A stretch of 60,067 nucleotides of DNA from Nitrosomonadales bacterium (GCA_016234685.1 JACRAT010000019.1:1-60067); one strand, 5' to 3'; shown: positions 31,722-39,836, counted from the first letter of the stretch. Notes: generated from the letters alone by a model not told the origin. Numbers and translations: made by a program.

Positions 31722-32819
31722 TTAGAAACGGATATGCGTCGAAGCGTTCAGGTTGGCACGCGAACCACGCCAGTCGTCGATCAGGTACTTGGTGAACGGC
31801 AGCCCGGTCTTTTCGAAGAAGCGCGGCCAGCCGATACGGTCGATCCAGTCGGCCATGCGCTCCCAAGGACGCGCATCCGCCTTGTAGACGCTGATGATGT
31901 TCTTCACCACTTCGGCCACTTCAGGCCAGCGCGGTGCATTGTTGGGCAGACCGGAAGCCACCATCTTCATGAACGTAGGCTTGCCGCGTGCGTTGGAATT
32001 CTTGCCGCCCACCCAGATCGCCAGCTTGGAGTATTCCGGGTCGTTGATCTGCATCGGCGGGCAAGGTGGGTAACACGCACCGCAACACATACATTTGGCT
32101 TCGTCGATCTCCAGCGAAGGCTTGCCGTTGACCATGGCCGGACGGATCGCCGCAACCGGGCAACGCGCCACCACTGCCGGGCGTTCGCACACATTGGCGA
32201 CCAGATCGTGGTTGATCTTGGGCGGCTTGGTGTGTTGCACGATGATGGCGATGTCGGCCTGACCGCCGCAGTTGATCTCGCAGCAGGAGGTGGACAGGTG
32301 GACGCGGTTCGGCATCTCTTCGCGACGGAACTCGTCGTACAGCTCATCCATCAGTGCCTTGACCACGCCGGAAGCGTCGGTGCCGGGAATGTCGCAGTGC
32401 AGCCAGCCCTGAGTGTGGGCGATCATGGTCACCGAATTACCCGTGCCACCTACCGGGAAGCCGCTGCTTTCCAGCTCGGCGATCAACGGGGCGACCTTGG
32501 CCTCTTCTGAAACGATGAATTCGATATTGGAGCGGATGGTGAAGCGCACGCGGCCTTCAGCGAAGTTGTCGGCGATGTCGCACAACTTGCGGATGGTGTA
32601 GACATCCATCTGACGCTGCGTACCGGCACGCACCGACCAGACTTCATCGCCAGTGTGCGAGACGTGATGCAGCACGCCAGGACGCGGACGGTCATGGTAT
32701 TTCCAGTTGCCGTAGTTCTTGGCCAGCAACGGGTGCAGATATTTCTTGTTGTCCGGTACGCCGGTCTCTTTGGGCTTACGCTTTTGAGCGGGCGCAGCGG
32801 CTTGAACAGCTTGATTCAT
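31722..32819 (-). CDS. dsrB: Reverse dissimilatory sulfite reductase beta subunit
   Basis: A 365-aa subunit. STSCCEINCGGQADIAI holds siroheme/[4Fe-4S] cysteines, and the inserted ferredoxin domain has CMCCGACYPPCPPM. The sequence RFTIRSNIEFIV is the substrate-basic region. With DsrA it binds siroheme and oxidises DsrC-bound sulfur to sulfite. It lies 11 bases after dsrA. Confidence 0.97.
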   Translation of the reverse strand: MNQAVQAAAPAQKRKPKETGVPDNKKYLHPLLAKNYGNWKYHDRPRPGVLHHVSHTGDEVWSVRAGTQRQMDVYTIRKLCDIADNFAEGRVRFTIRSNIEFIVSEEAKVAPLIAELESSGFPVGGTGNSVTMIAHTQGWLHCDIPGTDASGVVKALMDELYDEFRREEMPNRVHLSTSCCEINCGGQADIAIIVQHTKPPKINHDLVANVCERPAVVARCPVAAIRPAMVNGKPSLEIDEAKCMCCGACYPPCPPMQINDPEYSKLAIWVGGKNSNARGKPTFMKMVASGLPNNAPRWPEVAEVVKNIISVYKADARPWERMADWIDRIGWPRFFEKTGLPFTKYLIDDWRGSRANLNASTHIRF

Positions 32820-32830
32820 TGTCTCTCTCC

Positions 32831-34126
32831 TCAGGCAGCGTTTTTCTTGGCGTTGATCTTAGCGACTTCATCATCCCAGCCGTCGGTGCGGACGTAAGGG
32901 TTCATGCGCGGCGAGTTGACCATCGCCGGATCGACATCGATCTCCATCGCATCGAGGAAGTTGGCCAAGCCGATACGCTCGATCATTTCGCCGGTGCGTT
33001 CGTGCTCCAGCGCATTTTCGGCGAAGAATTCGATGGTGCGCTGGGCAAAATCGACCAGTTGCTCCACGCCTTCGTCAGTGTCCAGCTTGATGAACGGGAT
33101 CACCACCGTACCCATCAGACCGCCGATCTTCAGATGGCTCTTGCCGCCCACCAGTACAGTCGCGCCCTTGTCCGTGCCCGCCGCCAGTGCGCCGGTCATC
33201 ACGTTGATGCAGTGCATACAGCGCACACAGTCCTGATTGTTGATCTCGACGGCGTGAGTGTCGCTCACCGCCACGCTGGAGATATGCTCGCCAGCCTTGA
33301 CCTTGCCGATTTCCTTGAGCTGGAATGTCTTGGTCGGGCAACGCGCCACCACGTCGTTCACCAGCTCATCCATGCCGTGCTTGGCGAACCACTTCTTGGC
33401 CAGCGCCTCGTCAGTGCGGATGTTGTCGCGCCAAGTACCGATGATCGCCATGTCGGCACGTTGCACCGAGTTCATACAGTCGTTCGGGCAGCCGGAGAAC
33501 TTGAACTTGAACTTGTACGGCAGCGAAGGACGATGGATGTCGTCGAGGAAAGTGTTCAGCACCGCACGGTGCGCACGGGCTTCGTCGTAGCAGGACTGCT
33601 CGCAACGCGCCGCGCCCACACAGGACATGGAAGTGCGCACCGCTGGGCCAGCACCGCCAAGGTCGAAGCCCATCTCGTTGAATTCGTCGAACGCCTTTTG
33701 CACGTTGTCGGTAGTCGCGCCCTGGAACATGATGTCGCCGGACTGGCCGTGGAACGCGATCAGGCCGGAGCCGTGCTTGTCCCAGATATCACAGAATTGA
33801 CGTAACGTCGCGGTGTCGTAGTGCATACCGGGTGGCGGCATCACGCGCAGGGTGTGGAACTCAGCCGCATCTTTGAACTTGGGCGTGCCGTCTTCGTTCT
33901 TCAGCTCGGTGAAACGGGGAATGACGCCGCCGCCGTAGCCATACACACCGACCGTACCGCCCTTCCAGTAGCCCTTGCGAGTCTTGTAGGACTCTTCGAG
34001 CTGCCCCAGCAGATCGACGACGTAATCCTTATCCTTGGCCAGCTCTTTCAGGCCGGTCACGAAACTAGGCCATGGGCCATCCTCAAGTTGATCGAGGTTA
34101 GGTGTGTCATGCAGCTTCTTCGCCAT
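32831..34126 (-). CDS. dsrA: Reverse dissimilatory sulfite reductase alpha subunit
   Basis: A 431-aa subunit. The siroheme/cluster cysteines are in CVGAARCEQSCYDEARAH and FKFSGCPNDCMNS, and the ferredoxin domain has CVRCMHCINVM. The start is ATG 34126 after AAAGGAAAG. First gene of the operon, with a 5' leader of more than 100 bases from the likely promoter at about 34262. The oxidative reading rests on dsrEFH, dsrL and sqr nearby, not on the protein itself. Confidence 0.97.
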   Translation of the reverse strand: MAKKLHDTPNLDQLEDGPWPSFVTGLKELAKDKDYVVDLLGQLEESYKTRKGYWKGGTVGVYGYGGGVIPRFTELKNEDGTPKFKDAAEFHTLRVMPPPGMHYDTATLRQFCDIWDKHGSGLIAFHGQSGDIMFQGATTDNVQKAFDEFNEMGFDLGGAGPAVRTSMSCVGAARCEQSCYDEARAHRAVLNTFLDDIHRPSLPYKFKFKFSGCPNDCMNSVQRADMAIIGTWRDNIRTDEALAKKWFAKHGMDELVNDVVARCPTKTFQLKEIGKVKAGEHISSVAVSDTHAVEINNQDCVRCMHCINVMTGALAAGTDKGATVLVGGKSHLKIGGLMGTVVIPFIKLDTDEGVEQLVDFAQRTIEFFAENALEHERTGEMIERIGLANFLDAMEIDVDPAMVNSPRMNPYVRTDGWDDEVAKINAKKNAA

Positions 34127-34260
34127 TCTCTTTCCTTTCAGTCAGGCCTCAAGTCATACCCGACAAACAGTTTCACTGATCCGGCCCCTGCTGGTGCGGA
34201 CGATCTAGCTTCACCCCGGCGCAACACCACCCGCCAAGATGAGCTTCTTGATGGGTTGGC

Positions 34261-34328
34261 ATAGTAAAGGGCGAGCCGGCATACAACTATCCCCCGTAGC
34301 GGCTATCTTTTATAACCCTTACGGGTGA
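34261..34328. promoter_or_regulatory. Regulatory region between dsrA and the Cas6-like operon
   Basis: The 285-base divergent gap (34127-34411) holds the inverted repeat AACCCTTACGGGTGA (34314-34328), a second near-palindrome CGTAGCGGCTAT (34295-34306), and on the minus strand TACTAT (34261-34266) as a possible -10 for dsrA. The first two recur before soeA and tusA, so I infer operators of a shared sulfur regulator. The rest of the gap shows only the dsrA leader. Confidence 0.55.
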
Positions 34329-34411
34329 CGCCATCCCACCCCCAGTAGTATTCCAATGCCCGCAGGATTGCGGATAGACTCGCCCTTCATCGCAAACCTA
34401 GTTTGAACACC

Positions 34412-34627
34412 ATGGCAGAGATCACCGGATTGGCGAAATTCCAGGTTCCGCTCGGCGGACAGGAGATCGAATTGCAGCAGATCGACCACGCCGAGGGCGG
34501 AATGAGTCTGTTGCGCGTGCGCATCCGCGAAGCCCGCCGTTTCACCATCTTCGACATCGACCCGGCCACCGCCGGGCAGTGGGCCAGCGTGATGCAGGCT
34601 TGGGCCGAAGCACAGGAACGCAAGTGA
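34412..34627 (+). CDS. Unknown 71-aa protein opening the dsr-divergent operon
   Basis: MAEITGLAKFQVPLGGQEIE followed by a beta-rich stretch and a helical end (QWASVMQAWAEAQERK). I prefer ATG 34412 over a TTG at 34403. There are no cysteines. The sequence QEIELQQIDHAEGGMSLLRV reads like a small beta-domain. Its TGA overlaps the GTG of the Cas6-like gene (GTGA), so the two are probably made together and may interact. I do not recognise the family. Confidence 0.75.
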   Translation: MAEITGLAKFQVPLGGQEIELQQIDHAEGGMSLLRVRIREARRFTIFDIDPATAGQWASVMQAWAEAQERK

Positions 34628-35226
34628 CCCGCCCCGATTGCAAACGCATCGACTGGGTGTTCGATCTGGCAGGCGGATCGCTGCCGGCGTCTTACCCGTT
34701 CGCGCTGTGGGACGAGTTGGTGCGACTCGCCCCCGAATTGGCCGACGATGAGCGGGTCGGCGTGCTGCCCTTGCGCACCGCAGAGAGCGATGGCATCTGT
34801 CTGCTGCCCAAGCGCGCCAAGCTGGTGTTGCGGCTACCGCTGGAATTGAACGATGCTGCGACCCGACTTTCAGGCGCTCGCTTCGAGATAGCGGACGCGA
34901 CCCTTGCGCTGGGGCAAGGCCGGATGCGACCGATACAGCCCTACCCCACCGTCCACGCCCAGCTGGTGGCGGACGAACGCGATGAACTGACGTTCATGGC
35001 CGAGGTGAACGCCCGGCTCGCCGAACTGGATATTCAAGCCCAGATCATCTGCGGCAGACGCGGCGCACTGAATGGCGACGAGGTCAGCATCGCAGGTTAC
35101 AGTCTGGTGCTGCACGACCTCAAACCCTATGCCTCGGTGCATCTGCAATGTGTGGGCATGGGGCGAGAACGCCGTTACGGCTGCGGCGTGTTCGTGCCTT
35201 ACAAGGCCATTTCCAGCTTGGAATAG
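34624..35226 (+). CDS. Cas6/Cmx6-like RNA-binding protein without visible CRISPR
   Basis: A 200-aa protein starting at GTG 34624. Its blocks IDWVFDLAGGSLPASYPFAL, ADDERVGVLPLRTA, KRAKLVLRLPLEL, IAGYSLVLHDLKPYASVHLQ and especially GRERRYGCGVFVP match, from memory, the Cmx6 (type I-MYXAN Cas6) pattern (DLVF...LPxDHGYAL, DERLGVHPI, RLRLRLP, the glycine-rich loop GGRRxMGCGxFVP). The loop is kept, but the histidine of the usual DHGYAL is replaced (SYPFAL), and no CRISPR array or other cas gene is near. It may bind RNA without cutting. Alternative: an unrelated ferredoxin-fold protein. It is coupled to the 71-aa gene. Confidence 0.7.
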   Translation: MTRPDCKRIDWVFDLAGGSLPASYPFALWDELVRLAPELADDERVGVLPLRTAESDGICLLPKRAKLVLRLPLELNDAATRLSGARFEIADATLALGQGRMRPIQPYPTVHAQLVADERDELTFMAEVNARLAELDIQAQIICGRRGALNGDEVSIAGYSLVLHDLKPYASVHLQCVGMGRERRYGCGVFVPYKAISSLE

Positions 35227-35256
35227 CGTTTCAATTTTGATGAAAGGAGAATGAAA

Positions 35257-35586
35257 ATGGGCTATGTGGTTGCAGGAAACGAACTGGAGACCGATGCAGA
35301 AGGCTATCTGCTGGAACCCGATTACAGCGAAGAGGTGGTCGCCGTGATCGCTGCCGCCGATGGCATCGAACTCACCCCCAAACATTGGGAGGTCATCAAC
35401 TATCTACGCGACGAATATCGCGAGAACGGCCACACCCCCAACTTCCGCAACATGTTGAAAGGCGTGAACGAATTCTGGCCCGAGGCCGACAGCAAGGCGC
35501 TATATGACCTGTTCCCCACCGGCCCGGCCAAGCAAGGCGCGAAAGTGGCCGGCCTGCCGCAGCCGCTGGGCAAGGGCGGCTACTAA
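35257..35586 (+). CDS. rspA: DsrC-family protein lacking both cysteines (RspA-like)
   Basis: A 109-aa relative of DsrC (ELETDAEGYLLEPDYSEEVV, LTPKHWEVINYLRDEYRENG, LYDLFPTGPAKQGAKVAGLP). Against DsrC at 30242 the C99 position is A95 and the penultimate cysteine is K106, with a new end GKGGY, so it cannot carry sulfur the DsrC way. The cysteine-free subgroup has been called RspA and is proposed to be regulatory. I start at ATG 35257, seven bases after AGGAG, not at 35251, which is one base away. Second DsrC copy here. Confidence 0.88.
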   Translation: MGYVVAGNELETDAEGYLLEPDYSEEVVAVIAAADGIELTPKHWEVINYLRDEYRENGHTPNFRNMLKGVNEFWPEADSKALYDLFPTGPAKQGAKVAGLPQPLGKGGY

Positions 35587-35601
35587 ACAAGGAGAGTCGA
35601 G

Positions 35602-36075
35602 ATGGAAATGGCCAATATCGTGCTGGACATGAAGGGGCTGTCCTGCCCCAGACCGCTCATCGGAGCGAAACGCATCATGGACGAACTGTCGTCCGGGCAA
35701 GTACTGCTGCTGATCTCGGACTGCCCCGGCACGCCCGACGACCTGTTCGCCTGGGCCGAGCTGACCGGCAACCAGATCCTGCGGGCAGAAAAGACCCCTG
35801 AAGGCGGCAGCAGCTACTACATCCAGAAGGGGCAAAAGAGCGGGATCACCGCCAATGTCACGCTGGACATACGCGGCTCGGTCTGCCCCGGCCCCATCGT
35901 CGAAGCCAAGAAGCTGCTGAACGGGATGCAGAGCGGCGAAGTACTCAAGCTCGTCAGCGATTGTCCCGGCGTGCAATCCGACATCGGCGGCTGGGCTCAG
36001 GCCACCGGCATGACTTTGCTGGCGACGCTGGAAGCCGGTGCGGGCGTGCACGAGTTCTACATCCGCAAGGGCTGA
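35602..36075 (+). CDS. Tandem TusA-like protein (two SirA/TusA domains)
   Basis: A 157-aa fusion of two TusA domains, about 1-75 and 84-157. Each has the Cys-Pro motif (C15 in GLSCPRPLIGAK, C95 in GSVCPGPIVEAK) and a second cysteine in SDCPG (C41, C121). Single TusA is about 75-80 aa (one is at 54204). It may shuttle two persulfides or bridge partners. The AGGAG site is seven bases before ATG 35602, and the gene follows rspA by 15 bases in the same operon. Confidence 0.9.
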   Translation: MEMANIVLDMKGLSCPRPLIGAKRIMDELSSGQVLLLISDCPGTPDDLFAWAELTGNQILRAEKTPEGGSSYYIQKGQKSGITANVTLDIRGSVCPGPIVEAKKLLNGMQSGEVLKLVSDCPGVQSDIGGWAQATGMTLLATLEAGAGVHEFYIRKG

Positions 36076-36078
36076 GCT

Positions 36079-36675
36079 TTGCGCATCAAAAGCCACTGGT
36101 TCAAGCCCGGACGCGAGCGCACGCCGCAGGAGATCGCGGATGCGCTGGCCTTCGTCGCCTGGCGCATCGCCGACAATGCTCTGCGCAACACGCGCAAGGC
36201 TGATTTCGACATCGCCGTCGGCCCGCAGTATTTCGGCTTTCTCGCCGAATTCCTGTATTTCATCATCATGGTCAGCGACCGCATCGCCTATCGCCGCCTT
36301 TCCGCCGAAGACCGCGCCAGCTTCACCGGCACACTGGCCAACCGTCTGGCCGAGACTTACGCCGAGAACGAGAGCCGCTTGCAGGGTGGCACGCAAGCCG
36401 AATCCAAGCAGCGCTTCATCGACGGCGTCAACCTGCGCGCCGGGGAGTACGCCGATTTCGGCTACGACGAAAACGGCCCCGACTTCACCTTCACCCGCTA
36501 TCTCGCCTACTGCATGAGCCAAGTGGTGGACGCCAAGGACAGCGACTGGATCATCGACCAGATGATAAGCATCGAAGCGCCCGCTGCGGTACAGATGGTG
36601 GAAAAGACCCTGCTCGATCTGAGCGAGGCCGCGCCGCGCCCGCCCCGCCGCAAGTCGGGCAGCAGCGGCGACTGA
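36079..36675 (+). CDS. Unknown 198-aa protein in the Cas6-like/RspA operon
   Basis: A TTG start at 36079 gives MRIKSHWFKPGRERTPQEIA, three bases after the TusA stop. Hydrophobic helices are weak (YFGFLAEFLYFIIMVSDRIA at about 50-70). The rest is mixed and soluble, with a basic, proline-rich tail (PRPPRRKSG). No catalytic motif is visible. I do not recognise the family. Its tight spacing on both sides shows that it belongs to the operon, and it may be a sulfur-oxidiser-specific protein. Confidence 0.75.
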   Translation: MRIKSHWFKPGRERTPQEIADALAFVAWRIADNALRNTRKADFDIAVGPQYFGFLAEFLYFIIMVSDRIAYRRLSAEDRASFTGTLANRLAETYAENESRLQGGTQAESKQRFIDGVNLRAGEYADFGYDENGPDFTFTRYLAYCMSQVVDAKDSDWIIDQMISIEAPAAVQMVEKTLLDLSEAAPRPPRRKSGSSGD

Positions 36676-36677
36676 CG

Positions 36678-37544
36678 ATGGGCGGCCCGTTCGATCTGGC
36701 AGACGAAGCGGCTTGGCTGCGCTGGCACGACCACAAACTCGCCCATGCCATCACCGATCTCGGGCAACTCATCGTCGAGATCGACGACCCTGCCGCGCTG
36801 ACTGTCGCCGAACGCGCGGCCCTGCTATCGCGCTGCCAGCGCAGCAACATGGCGATCTACCGCAGCAGCCATGTGATGGACGAAGCCGCCGTGCAGCGAC
36901 TGGGCGCACAGCTCGGCCTGCTCCGGCTGGACGCCAACTGGCTGGCGGACGAACAGGGCATCAGCCGCATCACCGTCTGTCAGGAAGCCGGACAACGGCA
37001 AACCTACATCCCCTACACCGACCGCGCCATCAAGTGGCACACCGACGGCTATTACAACCCGCCCGAACGGCAAATACGCGGCATGGTACTGCACTGCGCG
37101 CAGAGCGCCGGGCAAGGTGGCGAGAATCGCCTGCTCGACCACGAGATCGCCTATCTGCTGCTGCGCGACATCGACCCCGAGCTCATTCGCGCCCTCTCCG
37201 CGCCGGATGCGATGACCATCCCGGCGCGCACCGACGAACACGGCATCGCCCGTCCCGCCCAGACCGGCCCGGTGTTCTCGGTCGATGGCAAGGGCCATCT
37301 GCACATGCGCTACACCGCCCGCACCCGCAGCATCGAATGGAAAGCAGACGCCGCCACGCAACGCGCCGTGGCGCAACTGGAGCACCTGCTGGACAGCGCC
37401 ACCCCGCACCTCTTTTGTACCCACCTCGAAACCGGCATGGGCCTGATCTGCAACAACGTCCTGCACGACCGCGCCGCCTTCACCGACACCCCGGACACCC
37501 CGCGCCTGCTCTACCGGGCGCGCTATCTGGATCGCGTCGAGTAG
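36678..37544 (+). CDS. TauD/TfdA-like 2-oxoglutarate/Fe(II) dioxygenase
   Basis: A 288-aa protein. The facial triad is H121-x-D123 in KWHTDGYYN plus the distal H263 in VLHDRAAFTD, and R276/R280 in RLLYRARYLDR are candidates for binding 2-oxoglutarate. TauD-type enzymes release sulfite or other groups from sulfonates and other substrates, so a sulfur-related substrate is plausible, though the sequence does not show it. It lies two bases after the 198-aa gene and ends the operon, with the GGDEF gene convergent. Confidence 0.85.
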   Translation: MGGPFDLADEAAWLRWHDHKLAHAITDLGQLIVEIDDPAALTVAERAALLSRCQRSNMAIYRSSHVMDEAAVQRLGAQLGLLRLDANWLADEQGISRITVCQEAGQRQTYIPYTDRAIKWHTDGYYNPPERQIRGMVLHCAQSAGQGGENRLLDHEIAYLLLRDIDPELIRALSAPDAMTIPARTDEHGIARPAQTGPVFSVDGKGHLHMRYTARTRSIEWKADAATQRAVAQLEHLLDSATPHLFCTHLETGMGLICNNVLHDRAAFTDTPDTPRLLYRARYLDRVE

Positions 37545-37557
37545 CCGAACGCAGCTT

Positions 37558-39015
37558 TTACTGCGCACCGGAGCAGGCGTAGCCCGCCTCCTCGAAACAC
37601 ACCCGGTTACGCCCCTGATCCTTGGCTGCATACAAGGCCGCATCGGCGCGTTTGAGTACGTCGTCCATCTCGGCATCACCAGCTACGACCGTCGCCACGC
37701 CGATCGAAACCGTAAAATGTACCGGCGTGCCATCTTCCTGCGGCACGGTGGCTTCGGCCAAAACTGCGCACAAGCGCTCTGCCGCCTCAAGCCCTTGCTC
37801 GCTAGTGGTTTCGGGCAACAGGATGGCGAACTCCTCGCCGCCGATGCGCCCCGGCACATCGATCTCGCGCAGCGTCGAGACGCAGACCTTGCTAAGCCGC
37901 CTCAACACCAAGTCGCAGACATGGTGACCGAACGTATCGTTGACCTGTTTGAAATGATCCACATCCAGCATCAGCACCGTCAGCGGCTGCTGATGTCGTC
38001 TGGTGCGCGCCAGCTCCTGCTCGGCCAGCTCGAAGAAATGACGCCGGTTGTTGAGCCCGGTCAGCACGTCCACATGCGCATTGCGCTCCAGCTCGCTTTC
38101 CAGCCGTTTGCGATCAGTGATGTCGCGCCCATTCAGCACGATGCCGCCTATCACCGGGTTGCCGATGAGATTGCGGCCCACCATCTCGATGTCTCGGTAA
38201 CTGCCATCTTTGTGCCTCATGCGGAACTCGTGCTGCGCCAGCTTTTCCCCGTCCGGGTGAGCCAGCATATCGCTCCAAGCCATCGCGGCTTTGGGCTGCT
38301 CGTCGGGATGAAGCAGCTGGACAAGGTTCTTGTCTATCATCTCACCGGGTTCGAAACCCAGCACCGACCTTACCGAGGGCGAAACAAAACGCATCGTGCC
38401 ACTCGCCGAGATGATGCAGATGATGTCCTTGCCGTTCTCCACCATGGTGCGGAAACGCTCCTCGCTCAGGCGCAATACCTCCTGATCGCGCTGGTGCTCG
38501 TTCACCTTCTCCCTGAAGGTCTCGTAGTTGTGGAAGATGAAGAACAGTGCCAGCAGGTAGAGGCTGGAGGTCACGATGTCGATGAGCGCATAGCCCATAT
38601 CGAAGCCGGGCAGAACGTATCCGGCCACGATGGTCAGCAAGATCAGCGCCAGCCAGATCAGCCCGACGCGCCTCCCCTTCAGAAAAAAGGCCGAGGCCGA
38701 CAACAGGAAGAACAGCGAGATCCGGGTCTGGTTATAGGGTGCCAGCAGGTAGATGGCCGTGAACAGACCGTAGCTCAGCGCCAGCGCAACCGAACTAACG
38801 GCAGCGATCCGCTCCTTATGGCGGTTGAGGTAGAGCACCAGAGCGAAACAACAGAGTGCGAACGTGAGGTCTATGCTCCCCATCACCGCACTGGCCTGCC
38901 AACGCACGGCACTCATCCCCAGCGCCACGACCCCGGCAAACAAAAAGACGCTATTGAGGAACGCGACCCTAGGCCCCCTCGTGTGGTCGGCTTCTATATC
39001 ACTGGGCTGATGCAT
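37558..39015 (-). CDS. Membrane PAS-GGDEF diguanylate cyclase
   Basis: A 485-aa protein. About six hydrophobic segments occupy residues 15-180. A PAS domain follows (about 190-310, RFRTMVENGKDIICIISASG and DGSYRDIEMVGRNLIGN). A GGDEF domain spans about 325-480 and has the active loop GGEEFAILLPE. It makes c-di-GMP, so it may link an input signal to surface attachment. It ends 13 bases from the dioxygenase gene. No recognisable regulator or partner is adjacent. Confidence 0.93.
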   Translation of the reverse strand: MHQPSDIEADHTRGPRVAFLNSVFLFAGVVALGMSAVRWQASAVMGSIDLTFALCCFALVLYLNRHKERIAAVSSVALALSYGLFTAIYLLAPYNQTRISLFFLLSASAFFLKGRRVGLIWLALILLTIVAGYVLPGFDMGYALIDIVTSSLYLLALFFIFHNYETFREKVNEHQRDQEVLRLSEERFRTMVENGKDIICIISASGTMRFVSPSVRSVLGFEPGEMIDKNLVQLLHPDEQPKAAMAWSDMLAHPDGEKLAQHEFRMRHKDGSYRDIEMVGRNLIGNPVIGGIVLNGRDITDRKRLESELERNAHVDVLTGLNNRRHFFELAEQELARTRRHQQPLTVLMLDVDHFKQVNDTFGHHVCDLVLRRLSKVCVSTLREIDVPGRIGGEEFAILLPETTSEQGLEAAERLCAVLAEATVPQEDGTPVHFTVSIGVATVVAGDAEMDDVLKRADAALYAAKDQGRNRVCFEEAGYACSGAQ

Positions 39016-39048
39016 GGCAAGAACCGCGTGCCGACCAAGAAGGCGGTA

Positions 39049-39633
39049 TTACACGAAGTTCGCCGCAGCAAAATCCCAGTTCGCCAGACTGTTCAGGAAA
39101 GTCTCCACGAACTTGGGGCGCAGATTGCGGTAGTCGATGTAATAAGCGTGTTCCCACACGTCCACGCACAGCAGCGCGCGGTCGCCCGTGGTCAGCGGCG
39201 TACCGGCAGCGCCCATATTGACGATGTCGACGGAGCCATCAGCCTTCTTCACCAGCCAAGTCCAGCCGGAGCCGAAGTTGCCCACGGCGGAAGTCTGGAA
39301 CGCCTTTTTGAACTCGTCGAACGAACCCCACTTGGCGTTGATCGCATCGGCCAGCGCGCCAGCAGGCGCACCACCGCCGTTAGGCGTCAGGCAGTTCCAA
39401 AAGAAAGTGTGGTTCCACACCTGAGCAGAGTTGTTATAGATGCCGCCAGCCGGAGCCTTCTTCACGATGGCTTCCAGATCAAGGTTCTCGTACTCGGTAC
39501 CCTTGATGAGGTTGTTCAGATTGGTGACATAAGCCTGATGGTGCTTGGAATAATGGTAATCAAAGGTCTCGGCAGACATGTGCGGCGCAAGCGCGTCTTT
39601 GGCAAAAGGCAATGCAGGCAGGGTGTGTTCCAT
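39049..39633 (-). CDS. sodB: Superoxide dismutase (Fe type)
   Basis: 194 aa, as E. coli SodB (193). It disproportionates superoxide. I start at ATG 39633 ([20 protein letters not shown]). The open frame to 39696 gives an unsupported extension. Metal ligands lie in [19 protein letters not shown] and the C-terminal [13 protein letters not shown]. Iron is likely from the family features (FFWNCL), but manganese cannot be excluded by eye. Confidence 0.94.
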   Translation of the reverse strand: MEHTLPALPFAKDALAPHMSAETFDYHYSKHHQAYVTNLNNLIKGTEYENLDLEAIVKKAPAGGIYNNSAQVWNHTFFWNCLTPNGGGAPAGALADAINAKWGSFDEFKKAFQTSAVGNFGSGWTWLVKKADGSVDIVNMGAAGTPLTTGDRALLCVDVWEHAYYIDYRNLRPKFVETFLNSLANWDFAAANFV

Positions 39634-39737
39634 AGCGATCTCCTTGGGTTTGATGGGGGGATTTCTGATTGTAGCTAAATCTCCCTGAACAGACAATGGT
39701 TGAGTGAAATTATCGGGATAAGCCGAGGCAGCTTTTA

Positions 39738-39765
39738 GCCCCGTAGCGGGTAACGCAACCGGGGC
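39738..39765. repeat. Hairpin-forming repeat upstream of sodB
   Basis: GCCCCG at 39738-39743 pairs with CGGGGC at 39760-39765, with CCGTAGCGGGTAACGCAACC between. It resembles the common CCCGTAGGGTGGG-type dispersed repeat of proteobacteria. It lies in the roughly 200-base gap upstream of sodB. Otherwise I see nothing in that gap. Confidence 0.4.
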
Positions 39766-39836
39766 ATTTAGGTGCGGCCAATCTCAACCTTGGTTGGCTT
39801 ATTCCTTGCCCTTCGTCAGCAGGACGATGAGTAGCA

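Noticed and set aside
32831..34126. Reductive (sulfate-reducer) Dsr
   Set aside because: dsrEFH, a two-Cys DsrC, DsrL, Sqr and SoeABC are present and no dsrD follows dsrB, so the oxidative direction is far more likely.
34127..34411. A CRISPR array that would explain the Cas6-like protein
   Set aside because: I see no repeated spacer-separated units here or elsewhere in the window. The Cas6-like gene is a stand-alone.
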